A DNA stretch of 64,000 bases from Thiobacillus sp. (GCA_019459055.1 JAIBEI010000050.1:1-64000), one strand, 5' to 3'; numbered from the stretch's first letter, positions 1 to 9,636 are shown. Notes: generated from the sequence alone by a model not told the origin. Numbers and translations are program-made.

Positions 1-2
1 CC

Positions 3-1193
3 TTATTCTTCGATCTTGGCAACAACGCCGGCACCGACGGTGCGGCCGCCTTCGCGGATGGCAAAACGCAGACCTTCGTCCATGGCGATCGGCTGGATCA
101 GCGATACCTTGATGCTGACGTTGTCGCCAGGCATCACCATCTCGGTGCCGGCCGGCAATTCGATGCTGCCGGTGACGTCGGTGGTGCGGAAGTAAAACTG
201 CGGACGGTAGCCGTTGAAGAACGGGGTATGGCGACCACCCTCATCCTTCGACAGCACGTAGATCTCGGCACTGAACTTGGTGTGCGGCTTGATCGAGCCG
301 GGCTTGGCCAATACCTGGCCACGCTGGACTTCTTCACGCTTGGTGCCGCGCAGCAGCACGCCAACGTTGTCGCCCGCCTGACCCTGGTCCAAGAGCTTCC
401 TGAACATCTCGACGCCGGTGCAGGTGGTCTTGACGGTGGGGACGATGCCGACGATTTCGATTTCTTCGCCAACCTTGATGATGCCGCGCTCGACACGACC
501 GGTGACGACAGTGCCGCGACCGGAGATGGAGAAGACGTCTTCAACAGGCATCAGGAAGGGACGGTCCACGGCACGCTCGGGCTCGGGAATGTAGGAGTCG
601 AGCGCGTCGGCCAGCTTCAGGATGCTGGGCTCGCCGATGTCGCTCTGGTCGCCTTCGAGGGCCTTGAGGGCACTGCCAATGATGATGGGGGTGTCGTCGC
701 CGGGGAAGTCGTACTTGCTGAGCAGTTCGCGAACTTCCATTTCAACAAGCTCGAGCAACTCGGGGTCGTCGACCATGTCGGCCTTGTTCATGTAGACGAT
801 GATGTAGGGCACGCCAACCTGACGGGCAAGCAGGATGTGCTCGCGGGTCTGCGGCATGGGGCCGTCGGCGGAGGACACGACCAGGATGGCGCCGTCCATC
901 TGCGCAGCGCCGGTAATCATGTTCTTGATGTAGTCGGCGTGGCCCGGGCAGTCGACGTGCGCGTAGTGACGCTTTGCGGTCTCGTACTCGACGTGCGCGG
1001 TGTTAATGGTGATGCCGCGCGCCTTCTCTTCGGGCGAGCTGTCAATCTCGTCGTATTTCTTGGCCGCACCGCCAAACTTCTTCGACAAAATGGTGGTGAT
1101 CGCCGCGGTCAAGGTGGTCTTGCCGTGGTCAACGTGACCAATCGTGCCAACGTTTACGTGCGGTTTGGTCCGCTGGAATTTTTCCTTAGCCAT
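3..1193 (-). CDS. tuf: Elongation factor Tu
   Basis: GTPase that delivers aminoacyl-tRNA to the ribosomal A site. The 396-residue product has the usual EF-Tu length. Its N-terminus [16 protein letters not shown] and the G motifs [13 protein letters not shown] and NKAD are all visible, followed by two beta-barrel domains ending in VVAKIEE. An in-frame extension of eight codons exists upstream, but the MAKEKF start matches the family. The gene lies downstream of tRNA-Tyr, tRNA-Gly and tRNA-Thr on the same strand, the classical tRNA-tufB arrangement, so it is probably transcribed from the promoter at 1637-1666. The stop codon is only two bases from the window edge, so the next gene is not visible. 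Confidence 0.98.
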   Translation of the reverse strand: MAKEKFQRTKPHVNVGTIGHVDHGKTTLTAAITTILSKKFGGAAKKYDEIDSSPEEKARGITINTAHVEYETAKRHYAHVDCPGHADYIKNMITGAAQMDGAILVVSSADGPMPQTREHILLARQVGVPYIIVYMNKADMVDDPELLELVEMEVRELLSKYDFPGDDTPIIIGSALKALEGDQSDIGEPSILKLADALDSYIPEPERAVDRPFLMPVEDVFSISGRGTVVTGRVERGIIKVGEEIEIVGIVPTVKTTCTGVEMFRKLLDQGQAGDNVGVLLRGTKREEVQRGQVLAKPGSIKPHTKFSAEIYVLSKDEGGRHTPFFNGYRPQFYFRTTDVTGSIELPAGTEMVMPGDNVSIKVSLIQPIAMDEGLRFAIREGGRTVGAGVVAKIEE

Positions 1194-1311
1194 TTCAGTA
1201 CCCCTCAATTTGCACACGCAACAATGCGGTCAATCACGATCAGCAACCTGACTACCGCTTTTCAAATACTGGTGCGCCATCTTAATAATCCGGCAGCACC
1301 TAGAAAGAAAC

Positions 1312-1386
<75 letters not shown>

Positions 1387-1434
1387 GCAAGGTTTTGACC
1401 CACAGCGCGTCAAAACACAAAAACCCTTACAAAC

Positions 1435-1508
1435 TGGAGCGGGAGAAGGGAATCGAACCCTCGTCATAAGTTTGGAAAACTTCTGCTCTACCATTGAGCT
1501 ACACCCGC
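1435..1508 (-). tRNA. tRNA-Gly (anticodon TCC)
   Basis: 74-nt cloverleaf with encoded CCA. The 5' end is GCGGGTGTAGCTCAATGG, the anticodon loop TTTCCAA reads TCC, and the T-arm is GAGGGTTCGATTCCCTTC. It is the middle gene of the tRNA-Tyr/Gly/Thr-tuf transcription unit. Confidence 0.97.
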
Positions 1509-1536
1509 TTCGCCCTGCTCGAAAACTGCAAAAATC

Positions 1537-1621
1537 TGGTGGTGGGGGAAGGATTCGAACCTTCGAAGGCAGAGCCGTCAGATTTACAGTCTGATCCCTT
1601 TGACCGCTCGGGAACCCCACC
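1537..1621 (-). tRNA. tRNA-Tyr (anticodon GTA)
   Basis: 85-nt class II tRNA with a long variable arm and encoded CCA. The acceptor stem GGTGGGG pairs with CCCCACC with discriminator A. The anticodon loop CTGTAAA lies between TCAGA and TCTGA. It is the first gene after the promoter at 1637-1666. Confidence 0.97.
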
Positions 1622-1636
1622 CAAACGAAGCGCGAG

Positions 1637-1666
1637 ATTATAGGGCTTTTCGGGACAGTGTGTCAA
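1637..1666 (-). promoter_or_regulatory. Sigma-70 promoter of the tRNA-Tyr/Gly/Thr-tuf operon
   Basis: On the minus strand a perfect TTGACA (1661-1666) and a perfect TATAAT (1637-1642) are separated by 18 bases. Transcription would start about ten bases before the tRNA-Tyr 5' end. Consensus hexamers fit a stable-RNA operon. Confidence 0.88.
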
Positions 1667-1691
1667 TTATCCCCTGAGTAAATTGCCTCGC

Positions 1692-2783
1692 TCACACATT
1701 GAACAGGAAATTCAGGACATCGCCATCCTTGACCACGTATTCCTTGCCTTCGGCGCGCATCTTGCCCGCTTCCTTGGCGCCCTGTTCGCCCTTGCCGGCA
1801 ATGAAATCCTCGTACGAGATGGTCTGCGCGCGAATGAAGCCGCGCTCGAAATCGGTGTGGATGACCCCCGCCGCCTGCGGCGCGGTATCACCCTTGTGGA
1901 TCGTCCACGCCCGCACCTCCTTCACCCCGACGGTGAAATAGGTCTGCAGGCCCAGCAAATCATAGGTGGCGCGAACCAGGCGGTTGAGCCCCGGCTCATC
2001 CCAACCGAGCTCTTTCAGGTATTCCATGCGCTCCTCAGGCGACAATTCCTGCAGTTCGGCCTCCAGCGCCGCGCACACTGGCACCACCGGCGCGCCCTCC
2101 TTCCCGGCAAAGGCGCGCAGCGCATCGAGCATGGGATTGTCGTGGAAGCCGTCTTCGCTGACGTTGGCGACATACAGCGTCGGCTTCACCGTCAACAGGC
2201 ACAGCGGCTTGATCGCCGCGAGGCCTTCCGCATCCAGGCCGGCGGCACGCGCGGGGCGGCCTTCGTTCAGCGCGGCCAGCACCGGCTTCAATGCCTCCGC
2301 GATGACTTTCGCATCCTTGTCGCCCCCACGCGCAGCTTTTTCGTATCGTATCAACGCCTTTTCGGCACTGGACAGGTCAGCGAGCGCCAACTCCGTGGCA
2401 ATGGTTTCCACATCCGACAGCGGGTCGATCTTGCCCGCAACGTGGATCACGTTGTCGTCCTGAAAACAGCGCACCACGTGGCAGATCGCATCGGTCTCGC
2501 GAATATTGGCGAGGAACTGGTTGCCGAGGCCCTCGCCCTTGGACGCCCCCGCCACCAGCCCGGCGATATCGACGAATTCGACAATCGCCGGCACGACTCT
2601 CTGCGGCTTGGCAATCTCGGCCAGTTGCGCCAGGCGTGGATCCGGCACCTCGACAATGCCGGTGTTCGGCTCGATGGTGCAGAAGGGATAGTTTTCCGCC
2701 GCGATGCCCGCCTGGGTCAGCGCATTGAACAGGGTGGATTTTCCGACGTTGGGCAAGCCAACAATGCCGCATTTGAGACTCAT
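1692..2783 (-). CDS. ychF: Redox-regulated ATPase YchF (Obg-like)
   Basis: Universally conserved TRAFAC-class P-loop nucleotidase that prefers ATP and associates with ribosomes. The 363-residue product begins [17 protein letters not shown] (G1 motif). It has the YchF-type G4 replacement YVANVSE in place of NKxD, and the C-terminal TGS-like domain ends [14 protein letters not shown]. An upstream in-frame extension of 21 codons was rejected because family members start at MSLKCG. The ATG overlaps the pth stop by four bases (ATGA), so the two are translationally coupled, as in many proteobacteria. Confidence 0.96.
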   Translation of the reverse strand: MSLKCGIVGLPNVGKSTLFNALTQAGIAAENYPFCTIEPNTGIVEVPDPRLAQLAEIAKPQRVVPAIVEFVDIAGLVAGASKGEGLGNQFLANIRETDAICHVVRCFQDDNVIHVAGKIDPLSDVETIATELALADLSSAEKALIRYEKAARGGDKDAKVIAEALKPVLAALNEGRPARAAGLDAEGLAAIKPLCLLTVKPTLYVANVSEDGFHDNPMLDALRAFAGKEGAPVVPVCAALEAELQELSPEERMEYLKELGWDEPGLNRLVRATYDLLGLQTYFTVGVKEVRAWTIHKGDTAPQAAGVIHTDFERGFIRAQTISYEDFIAGKGEQGAKEAGKMRAEGKEYVVKDGDVLNFLFNV

Positions 2784-3376
2784 GGTTTTTCCTGGAGTTT
2801 GATGGAACCGGGTTTGGTGTTGGCGCGCTGGATGGCCGCGTTCCACTCGCCCTTTTCAATGAGTGGCCACAAATCGAGCGCGCGCTCGATGGCGGCGTCG
2901 ATGTCGGCCTGCTCCTCGCGACGCGGCGGTTTCAGGACGTAGTTCACGACTTCGTTGCGGTCGCCCGGATGACCGATGCCGGTGCGCAGCCGCCAATAGT
3001 CCTGGGTGCCCAGATGCGCGGTGATGTCCTTCAGGCCGTTGTGCCCGCCCATGCCGCCGCCAAACTTTAGGCGCAGCTGGCCGGGCGGAATGTCGAGTTC
3101 GTCGTGCACCACCAGGATCTCGGCTGGCGCAATGCGATGAAATCGTGCAAACGCACCGACGGCCTGGCCGGAACGGTTCATGAAGGTCTGCGGCAGCAGC
3201 ATCCACATGTTGCCCCGACTGCGCCCGACGATGCCGTGAAAGCGCGACTCATGCGCGAGCGGCACACCCCACGTCTGCGCCAGCCGCGCGCAAAACCAAA
3301 ACCCGGCATTGTGCCGGGTTTCTTCGTAGTCGCGCCCCGGGTTGCCGAGGCCGACAATTAGGCGGGGCGCTGTCAT
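2780..3376 (-). CDS. pth: Peptidyl-tRNA hydrolase
   Basis: Releases peptides from prematurely dissociated peptidyl-tRNA in the cytoplasm. The 198-residue product shows the family signature [20 protein letters not shown] with the catalytic His of RHNAGF, the FMNRSG segment, and [11 protein letters not shown] followed by [12 protein letters not shown]. The start was set at MTAPRLIVG, six codons inside the longest frame. It follows rplY and overlaps ychF by four bases, forming the common rplY-pth-ychF translation block. Confidence 0.97.
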   Translation of the reverse strand: MTAPRLIVGLGNPGRDYEETRHNAGFWFCARLAQTWGVPLAHESRFHGIVGRSRGNMWMLLPQTFMNRSGQAVGAFARFHRIAPAEILVVHDELDIPPGQLRLKFGGGMGGHNGLKDITAHLGTQDYWRLRTGIGHPGDRNEVVNYVLKPPRREEQADIDAAIERALDLWPLIEKGEWNAAIQRANTKPGSIKLQEKP

Positions 3377-3387
3377 GCCGCACACGG

Positions 3388-3412
3388 CGTGCAATCCACC
3401 GCGGATTGCACG
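3388..3412 (-). terminator. Hairpin between rplY and pth
   Basis: Perfect 10-bp stem CGTGCAATCC / GGATTGCACG with a 5-base loop, just after the rplY stop and before the pth start. No U-tract follows, so it is more likely an mRNA-stabilising or partial attenuation hairpin than a strong intrinsic terminator. Confidence 0.4.
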
Positions 3413-3418
3413 ACCGGC

Positions 3419-4048
3419 TTACGCCGCAGGGGCAGCCGGAGCAGCCGGAGCAGCGGGCGCTTCTTCGGTAGCCGCACCGATCTTGGGCGCACTGATCGAC
3501 GCCACAGAGGGGTTTTCTGTCTGCAGGTGCCCAACCAGCTCGACGCCCGCGGGCAGCGTCAGGTCATTCGCATGAATGGAATGGCCGATTTCGAGATTGC
3601 CCATGTCGACTTCGATGAACTCGGGCAGGCTGCCGGGCAGGCACTGGACGTCAAGCTCGGTCACGATGTGGTGCGGCTTGCCGCCGCCGGTCTTGACGCC
3701 CGGCGCGGTGTCGGCATTGATGAAGTGCAGCGGCACCTTGACGTGAATCTTGTGATCCTTGTCGACGCGCTGGAAATCGATGTGCAGCACTTGCTGCTTG
3801 AAGGGATGCCATTGCGCGTCGCGCAGCAGCACGGACTCCTTGGCACCATCGACATTCAGCGTCAGCACGGAGGCGTGGAACGCTTCCTTGCGCAGCGCGT
3901 GATACAGCGTGTTGTGGTCCAGCTCGATCTGCACCGGGACAGCGGTGCCGCCGTAGACGATGCCGGGGACCTTGCCCGCGTGACGCAGACGGCGGCTCGC
4001 ACCCGTACCTTGCAATTCACGCTTGGCGGCAATGACTTCGATTTCCAT
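3419..4048 (-). CDS. rplY: 50S ribosomal protein L25 (long form, Ctc family)
   Basis: Binds 5S rRNA in the large subunit. The 209-residue product contains the N-terminal 5S-binding barrel ([26 protein letters not shown]) and the Ctc-type C-terminal domain ([17 protein letters not shown]). A low-complexity Ala/Pro tail built from AAP repeats follows. The long form is usual in betaproteobacteria. It is separated from prs by an intrinsic terminator and a tandem repeat, so it may have its own promoter. Confidence 0.96.
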   Translation of the reverse strand: MEIEVIAAKRELQGTGASRRLRHAGKVPGIVYGGTAVPVQIELDHNTLYHALRKEAFHASVLTLNVDGAKESVLLRDAQWHPFKQQVLHIDFQRVDKDHKIHVKVPLHFINADTAPGVKTGGGKPHHIVTELDVQCLPGSLPEFIEVDMGNLEIGHSIHANDLTLPAGVELVGHLQTENPSVASISAPKIGAATEEAPAAPAAPAAPAA

Positions 4049-4071
4049 GAAACTTCTCCTAAATAACTGCC

Positions 4072-4141
4072 TGATGATGCATCGCCAAAAATGGTCAATG
4101 CATGGCTTGATGATGCATTGCCGAAAATGGTCAATGCATGG
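4072..4141 (-). repeat. Two 34-bp tandem imperfect repeats upstream of rplY
   Basis: Copies at 4072-4105 and 4108-4141 (36-bp period) differ at two positions. Each contains two ATGCAT palindromes and, on the minus strand, a TTGACC hexamer resembling a -35 element. They occupy the leader between the prs terminator and the rplY start codon. A duplicated operator or promoter is possible; no matching -10 box is convincing. Confidence 0.7.
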
Positions 4142-4164
4142 TTAAAGCCCCCGCGACCAGGGGC
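4142..4164 (-). terminator. Intrinsic terminator after prs
   Basis: On the minus strand the hairpin GCCCC / GGGGGC with a 7-base loop is followed by TTTAA. It starts 13 bases after the prs stop codon. Confidence 0.7.
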
Positions 4165-4176
4165 ATTCGGCCGACC

Positions 4177-5127
4177 CTACTCGATAAAGAGCGAGCTGAC
4201 GGAATCTTCGTTGCTGATGCGGCGGATCGTTTCCGCCAGCAGTTCAGCCACCGACAATTGCCGGATTTTGGCGCATGCGCGCGCATCGTCGCGCAGCGGG
4301 ATGGTGTCGGTCACCACCAGTTCGTCGAGCGCGGAATTCGTCACGCGTTCGGCGGCGCTGCCGGATAGCACGGCATGGGTGCAATAGGCCATCACCTTCC
4401 TGGCGCCATGCTCCTTCAGCGCATTGGCCGCCTCGCACAGCGTATTGGCGGTGTCGACCATGTCGTCCATGATGATGCAGGTTCGATCCTTCACATCACC
4501 GATGATGTGCATCACCTTCGCCACGTTCGGTTTCGGACGCCGCTTGTCGATGATCGCCAGGTCGCATTCGAGGCGCTTGGCAATCGCCCGCGCCCGCACC
4601 ACCCCGCCCACATCGGGCGACACCACCACCAGGTTCGGGTGGTCGCGCTTCCAGATGTCGCCCAAGAGGATCGGGCTGGAATAAATGTTGTCGACCGGAA
4701 TGTCGAAAAAGCCCTGAATCTGGTCCGAGTGCAGGTCCATCGTCAGCACCCGGTCGACCCCCACGCCCTGCAGCATGTTGGCCACCACCTTGGCGGTGAT
4801 CGCCACCCGCGCCGAGCGGGTTCGGCGATCCTGGCGCGCGTAACCGTAATACGGGATGGCGGCGGTGATGCGACCGGCCGAGGCGCGCTTCAGCGCGTCC
4901 ACCATCACCATCACTTCCATCAGGGTGTCGTTGGTCGGCTGGCAGGTCGACTGCAGCACGAAGACGTCCTTGCCGCGCACGTTTTCCAGGAGCTCGACCA
5001 TCACTTCCCCGTCGGAAAAACGCGACACGGTGGCGCGGCCGAGATGGATATTGAGATGGCGCACCACATCGCTGGCAAGACGCGGGTTGGCATTTCCGCT
5101 GAACACCATCAGGTTGTCTATGGACAC
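4177..5127 (-). CDS. prs: Ribose-phosphate pyrophosphokinase
   Basis: Makes PRPP from ribose 5-phosphate and ATP for nucleotide, His and Trp synthesis. The 316-residue product has the class I signatures: GRFSDGE-like [38 protein letters not shown] and the PRPP-binding loop [13 protein letters not shown] set the start at a GTG ([13 protein letters not shown]) preceded by GGAG four bases upstream. This gives the expected length and avoids a 13-codon extension running into the upstream terminator. A downstream ATG (MVFSGNA) is the alternative. It sits between tRNA-Gln and rplY, the usual arrangement. Confidence 0.96.
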   Translation of the reverse strand: MSIDNLMVFSGNANPRLASDVVRHLNIHLGRATVSRFSDGEVMVELLENVRGKDVFVLQSTCQPTNDTLMEVMVMVDALKRASAGRITAAIPYYGYARQDRRTRSARVAITAKVVANMLQGVGVDRVLTMDLHSDQIQGFFDIPVDNIYSSPILLGDIWKRDHPNLVVVSPDVGGVVRARAIAKRLECDLAIIDKRRPKPNVAKVMHIIGDVKDRTCIIMDDMVDTANTLCEAANALKEHGARKVMAYCTHAVLSGSAAERVTNSALDELVVTDTIPLRDDARACAKIRQLSVAELLAETIRRISNEDSVSSLFIE

Positions 5128-5162
5128 ACGAGTCTCCGGCGATACGGTGGACCGACACAAGA

Positions 5163-5189
5163 ACAAAAACAGCCGCCACGGCGGCTGTT
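5163..5189 (-). terminator. Intrinsic terminator after tRNA-Gln
   Basis: A perfect 10-bp stem AACAGCCGCC / GGCGGCTGTT with a 2-base loop is followed on the minus strand by TTTTTGTT. It lies between the tRNA-Gln 3' end and the prs start, only about 35 bases before the latter. Confidence 0.82.
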
Positions 5190-5197
5190 CGCTTATC

Positions 5198-5272
5198 TGG
5201 CTGGGGAGGTAGGGATCGAACCTACGAATGTCGGAATCAAAATCCGATGCCTTACCACTTGGCGACTCCCCA
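5198..5272 (-). tRNA. tRNA-Gln (anticodon TTG)
   Basis: 75-nt cloverleaf with encoded CCA. The acceptor stem TGGGGAG pairs with CTCCCCA with discriminator G, and the anticodon stem TCGGA/TCCGA encloses TTTTGAT. The T-arm is GTAGGTTCGATCCCTAC. It lies 11 bases after ispE and could be processed from the lolB-ispE transcript. Confidence 0.97.
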
Positions 5273-5283
5273 ATGGGTGCTAC

Positions 5284-6117
5284 TCAGGCGCAAAAGTCAT
5301 GCAAGGGATGCCTGTCGAGACCCTGCGCCACAAAACCCTGCATCGTTTGGGGCAACTGGCGCAGCACGTCACGCGCCGCGCTTTCCGTTCCGAACGATGC
5401 AAACACACAGGCACCCGAACCGGTCATCCGCGCCTCGCCGAATTGCCCCAGCCATTCGAGATGGCGGGCGACTTCAGGATAGCGGCTGACGACCACCGGC
5501 TGCAGGTCGTTATGACCCATGCCTGCGGAAAAGCGCGCTATTTTGAAGGGTGGCGAGTTGCGTGTCAATTCCGGCGCTGCAAAAATTGCAGCGGTCGGTA
5601 CCTGCACCGGCGGCATCAGCACCACATACCACGCCCGCGGCGCGCTCAGCGGGCGCAGGATTTCGCCCACCCCCTCGGCGAACGCCGTCTGGCCGAACAC
5701 GAAGACCGGCACGTCGGCCCCCAACTGCAGAGCCATCTGTTGCAGGGTTTCGCGCGGCAGATTGACCTGCCACAGGCGGTTCAGGGCCAGCAGCACGGTG
5801 GCCGCATCCGAACTGCCGCCACCGAGCCCGCCTCCCATCGGCAAAATCTTGTCGAGCCGGATGCTCACCCCGGCGCCGGCAGGCGCATGCGGCTGCAGCA
5901 GACGCGCCGCGCGCACGGTCAGATCGTGGTCTTCCGGCACCCCGGGCAGGTCGCCTTCGCGCACCACCCGGCCGTCGTCACGCAGTTCAAGATGCACGGT
6001 GTCGGCGCGGTCGATCAGGCGGAACACGCTCTGCAGCAGGTGATAACCGTCGGCGCGCCGGCCGACGATGTGCAGGAACAGGTTGAGCTTGGCGGGGGCG
6101 GGGTAGGCGTGGATCAA
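5284..6117 (-). CDS. ispE: 4-diphosphocytidyl-2-C-methyl-D-erythritol kinase
   Basis: ATP-dependent GHMP kinase of the MEP isoprenoid pathway. The 277-residue product shows PAPAKLNLFLHI near the N-terminus, the GHMP glycine-rich loop PMGGGLGGGSSDAA and the third motif MTGSGACVFA. The start is a TTG that overlaps the lolB stop (TTGA) and has GGGAGG four bases upstream. Starting further upstream would add 66 residues of lolB shadow sequence. It is coupled to lolB and followed by tRNA-Gln. Confidence 0.95.
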   Translation of the reverse strand: MIHAYPAPAKLNLFLHIVGRRADGYHLLQSVFRLIDRADTVHLELRDDGRVVREGDLPGVPEDHDLTVRAARLLQPHAPAGAGVSIRLDKILPMGGGLGGGSSDAATVLLALNRLWQVNLPRETLQQMALQLGADVPVFVFGQTAFAEGVGEILRPLSAPRAWYVVLMPPVQVPTAAIFAAPELTRNSPPFKIARFSAGMGHNDLQPVVVSRYPEVARHLEWLGQFGEARMTGSGACVFASFGTESAARDVLRQLPQTMQGFVAQGLDRHPLHDFCA

Positions 6118-6668
6118 TCGGCCTCCCAGCTGTCCGCCACCAGGCGGATTTCCAGCCCCTCGCGCGTCACCGTCAGTTTGCGCGGACGCCCGTCGGCGGC
6201 ATATTGCAGGTAATCGATCACCCAGCCCTGCTGTTTGAGTTGCACGAGGCGTCCGGCGCCATTGCGTGTCGCCTCGAAAATGCCGTCCGGGTCGGGACGC
6301 GCCTGCATCCACCACCCAAGGCCCGCCACCGGCAGCGTATAACCGAGCGCCTCGCGCGTCAGGGATTCGGCATCGGGCGCTCGGCGCGTGGGCTGATTTG
6401 GCACCTCGAGCGCAACGCCGTCGACATCGCGCACGATGCGCGCCACCCCCTGCCCCAGCGGCGAAGTCAGCAACACCTCATCTGTTTCCATGCTGTGCTG
6501 CCAGCGGATCTGGCCCGACAGGCTCTGCTCGCCCGCCTGGATGCCGATGCGCCCCTGCAGCGTCCAGTTGGCGGACAGGGGAACGACGGCATCGGTGGGA
6601 ATGCCGGGCGACGTGGTCGCACAAGCGGTCGTCAGCGCCAGCAGCAATACTGCGGCCAGGCGCACCAT
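6114..6668 (-). CDS. lolB: Outer-membrane lipoprotein LolB
   Basis: Receives lipoproteins from LolA and inserts them into the outer membrane. The 184-residue product starts with a lipoprotein signal peptide (MVRLAAVLLLALTTAC, lipobox LTTAC) followed by a LolA/LolB-fold domain (WTLQGRIGIQAGEQSLSGQI). The longest frame extends 36 codons upstream; the start chosen places the signal peptide at the N-terminus and overlaps the upstream TPR gene stop by one base (TGATG). Confidence 0.92.
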   Translation of the reverse strand: MVRLAAVLLLALTTACATTSPGIPTDAVVPLSANWTLQGRIGIQAGEQSLSGQIRWQHSMETDEVLLTSPLGQGVARIVRDVDGVALEVPNQPTRRAPDAESLTREALGYTLPVAGLGWWMQARPDPDGIFEATRNGAGRLVQLKQQGWVIDYLQYAADGRPRKLTVTREGLEIRLVADSWEAD

Positions 6669-8449
6669 CAAGGCTTCAGCCGGTGCAGGGTTTCGAGCAG
6701 CAATTCGTTCTGCGGATGGGCTTGCAGGCTGGTCTGCCAGAGTTCTCCGGCCGCCTCGCGCAGACCGCCCGCCCACAGCACCTCGCCCAGATGCGCCGCG
6801 ATTTCGGGATCCGGACGCACCTTGTAGGCGCGTTCCAGATATTCCCGCGCGCGCGCCAGATTGCCCGAGCGGTATTGCGCCCAGCCCACGCTATCGAGAA
6901 TGAAGGGGTCTTCCGGCGCCAGCGCCAGCGCCTTGTCGAGCAGCACGATGGCCTCGGCCAGGCGATCGGTGCGGTCGGCCAGCGTGTAGCCCAGCGCGTT
7001 GTAAGCCTGCGCATCGTCGGGGCGCAGCACGATCACTCGGCGCAGGTCGGCTTCCAGCGCATCGAGCTTGTCGAGCTTTTCCGCCACCATGGCGCGGTCG
7101 TACAGCAACTCTGCCGAGTCGGGAAAGCGCTTGAGGCCATCCGACAGCACCGCGAAAGCGGCCGCATGATCCTTGCTGTCGCGCAGCAGTTCGGCCTGCG
7201 CCTGGATCAGCCGCACGTTTTGCGCGTCGTTTTCGCCGCGCGTGAACGCCAGCAGCGTGCGTGCTTCATCCAGTTTGCCCGCGCGCGCCAGCAGCGCGGC
7301 CTGGCGCGCGCGTGCCGGCACCAGGTAATTGCCCGATCCGACCTCGGCGTAATGGGCATTGGCCGCGTCCGGCTGCTTCATCTGTTCGGCCACCTGGCCG
7401 AGGTAGTAATGCACCATGTCGGGGTCGCGCGGGCTGAAGCCGAGAGTCTGGGTCAGCAAATCGCGCGCCACCTCGAGATCGCCCATCTGCAGCGAAAGCA
7501 GACCGGCGGCAAAGCTGACTTCGGCATTGCGCGGAAAATCGCTCGTCAGGCGGGCGAATTCGACGCGTGCCTCGGCGAACTGATTGGCGTTGACCAGGGT
7601 GCGCGCATAGGTCAGCCGCACTTCGCGCGATCCGGGATGGCGCGCCAGAAAATCGCGCATGAAGGCCAGCGCATCGGGGCGCGATGTTTTCGCCAGGATC
7701 TGCGCATGCAACAGCGCGCCGGGCTCCCAGCCCGGGCGCAGGCTGTCGGCCTGCTGCAAGGCGGCAACCGCCACATCGAAATGCCCGGCACTGGCCGCGG
7801 CCTGGGCAACCGCCAGGCGCGCCTCCGGCAAGGCCGGATGGTCGGCCGCCAGACGCTCGACCAGTTCCAGCGCGGCCCGTGTATCGCGCAGCTGTCCCAT
7901 CAGCGCCGACAGATGCAGGAAGCCGTTGGCGCCATCCTCTTTCAGCAGGGCGCGCAGAATCGGTTCGGCCTCCCCGAACTTGCCCTCGCTCAGCAGCAGC
8001 GCTGCCAGCGTCTGCTGCGCCCGTCCCGAATCCTGCTCGGCTGCTGCCCACAAGCGGGCGGCCTCCAATGCGCCGGCCTGGTTACGTGCAAACATCGAAA
8101 CCTCGACGGCACGACGGGCAATGCGCGGATCCTGCGTCTGCCGCGCCAGGTCGAGGTAGGCCGACTGGGAAATGCCAATCGCACCGCGCTGGCCGGCCAC
8201 CTCGGCCACCAGGAATTTGAACAGGATTTCGGGCGTGAGCGGCTGCTTGGGCAGGGCAGCACGGACCCGGGCTTCGGCCTCCTCCTCGGGATCGGCGGCG
8301 ACTTCGGCCGCCGCTTCGACCGCCGCCTCGACTGGCTGCAGCGTCTGGGTTTCAGCCACCGCAGGCGGTGACGCCCTGACACCGGGCTGGCTGCACGCAG
8401 CCGCGAACAACAGCGCTGCGCAGAGGGGAAGGATTTTGAGGTGTGCCAT
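6668..8449 (-). CDS. TPR-repeat outer-membrane lipoprotein
   Basis: 593-residue protein with a lipobox signal peptide (MAHLKILPLCAALLFAAAC). An Ala/Glu-rich linker and about ten tetratricopeptide-like helical pairs follow, such as ALEADLRRVIVLRPDDAQAYN and LDKALALAPEDPFILDSVGW. The family is commonly found upstream of lolB-ispE in betaproteobacteria, but its molecular role is not established; a scaffolding function at the outer membrane is inferred from TPR content and the Lol context. It is the first gene of the unit leading through lolB and ispE to tRNA-Gln. Confidence 0.85.
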   Translation of the reverse strand: MAHLKILPLCAALLFAAACSQPGVRASPPAVAETQTLQPVEAAVEAAAEVAADPEEEAEARVRAALPKQPLTPEILFKFLVAEVAGQRGAIGISQSAYLDLARQTQDPRIARRAVEVSMFARNQAGALEAARLWAAAEQDSGRAQQTLAALLLSEGKFGEAEPILRALLKEDGANGFLHLSALMGQLRDTRAALELVERLAADHPALPEARLAVAQAAASAGHFDVAVAALQQADSLRPGWEPGALLHAQILAKTSRPDALAFMRDFLARHPGSREVRLTYARTLVNANQFAEARVEFARLTSDFPRNAEVSFAAGLLSLQMGDLEVARDLLTQTLGFSPRDPDMVHYYLGQVAEQMKQPDAANAHYAEVGSGNYLVPARARQAALLARAGKLDEARTLLAFTRGENDAQNVRLIQAQAELLRDSKDHAAAFAVLSDGLKRFPDSAELLYDRAMVAEKLDKLDALEADLRRVIVLRPDDAQAYNALGYTLADRTDRLAEAIVLLDKALALAPEDPFILDSVGWAQYRSGNLARAREYLERAYKVRPDPEIAAHLGEVLWAGGLREAAGELWQTSLQAHPQNELLLETLHRLKP

Positions 8450-8746
8450 GTTATGCCTTGTAGATGGGGGGTGCCTGCCACGATTCTAAGCGTTCGAGGC
8501 CTGCCTGCAAGTTAGGTTCAGGCACGCAGCATGGTTTGATGTCCCTGCCCCCGCCGAACCACATCACCCGCAGCAGGGAAAGTCGCATATTCGAAACGGG
8601 GAAGGCTACAGGGTGAAGTCGGGATATAGAATCGCAATCTATCGGTTCGGTTCCCGCTTGCGGGAGCAGACATTGCGGGGCGCCCTATGCAGGGCTGGCT
8701 CCCGTTTATCTCAACCCGGCATCACAGCACCCTCCGGCCCCACGCC
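8450..8746. other. Divergent intergenic region between the TPR lipoprotein gene and mutM
   Basis: 297 bases with no convincing ORF. A short hairpin (TCCCGC TTG CGGGA, near 8655-8670) and an AT-rich patch around 8620-8645 are visible. Both divergent promoters must lie here, but I could not find a clear pair of hexamers. Confidence 0.5.
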
Positions 8747-9559
8747 ATGCCCGAATTACCCGAAGTCGAAACCACCCGCCTGGGTCTGTTGCCGCGCCTG
8801 CAGGGCCGTGCGCTCAGGCGCATCGTGGTGCGCAATCGGCGCCTGCGCTGGCCGGTGCCGGATGATCTGGAAGCCCGGCTGACGGGGCTGACGCTGAATT
8901 CACTCGTCCGGCGCGGCAAATACCTGCTGTTCGACTTCGGCAGCGTCACGCAAATCGTGCATCTCGGCATGTCGGGCAGCCTGCGCTTTGCCGAACCCGA
9001 CGAACCCGCCGCCCTGCACGACCATGTCGACTGGCTATTCGACGACGACGCCACGCTCCGGCTGCGCGACCCGCGTCGTTTCGGCGCGGTGCTATGGACC
9101 GACGACGTGGCGCGGCATCCGCTGCTGGCCCACCTGGGCCCGGAGCCGCTGACGCCGGCATTCGATGCGGCCTATCTGCACGCGCAGTGCCAGCGCCGCA
9201 GCACCGCGATCAAGCAGGTCATCATGGATGGGCAGGTGGTGGTCGGCGTCGGCAACATCTATGCTTCCGAGTCGCTGTTCCATGCCGGTATCCGCCCCGC
9301 CGCCACCGCCCGCCGCCTCAGCCGCCCGGCCTGCGCGCGACTTGCGGAGGCGATCCGGCAGGTGCTGACGGCGGCGATTGCAGCCGGCGGCAGTTCGCTG
9401 CGCGATTACGTCGCAAGCGACGGCGAGCTGGGCTACTTCCAGCTGCAGACACGGGTGTACGATCGCACCGGCCTGCCCTGCAAGACCTGCGCCACGCCGA
9501 TTCGCCGCATCGTGCAGGGGCAGCGTGCGAGCTTTTACTGCCCGACCTGCCAGCGTTGA
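8747..9559 (+). CDS. mutM: Formamidopyrimidine-DNA glycosylase
   Basis: Base-excision repair enzyme that removes 8-oxoguanine and cleaves the abasic site. The 270-residue product begins MPELPEVET, in which Pro2 becomes the catalytic N-terminal nucleophile and Glu3 is the acid. It also has the HLGMSGSLR segment, the helix-two-turn-helix motif VGVGNIYASE, and a C-terminal zinc finger with two CxxC pairs (CKTC, CPTC). The start is fixed by the catalytic Pro; the 20-codon upstream extension is not genic. Confidence 0.97.
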   Translation: MPELPEVETTRLGLLPRLQGRALRRIVVRNRRLRWPVPDDLEARLTGLTLNSLVRRGKYLLFDFGSVTQIVHLGMSGSLRFAEPDEPAALHDHVDWLFDDDATLRLRDPRRFGAVLWTDDVARHPLLAHLGPEPLTPAFDAAYLHAQCQRRSTAIKQVIMDGQVVVGVGNIYASESLFHAGIRPAATARRLSRPACARLAEAIRQVLTAAIAAGGSSLRDYVASDGELGYFQLQTRVYDRTGLPCKTCATPIRRIVQGQRASFYCPTCQR

Positions 9560-9636
9560 TGCGCAGCTGCCGCCTGCATCAAGTTTGTCATGGACATGTC
9601 GTTACATTACAGCGCCTTATCTGATGGATCGCCCCG

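Noticed and set aside
4375-6213. 612-codon plus-strand ORF opposite prs and ispE
   Set aside because: Antisense shadow with His-rich, low-complexity sequence, crossing tRNA-Gln and a terminator.
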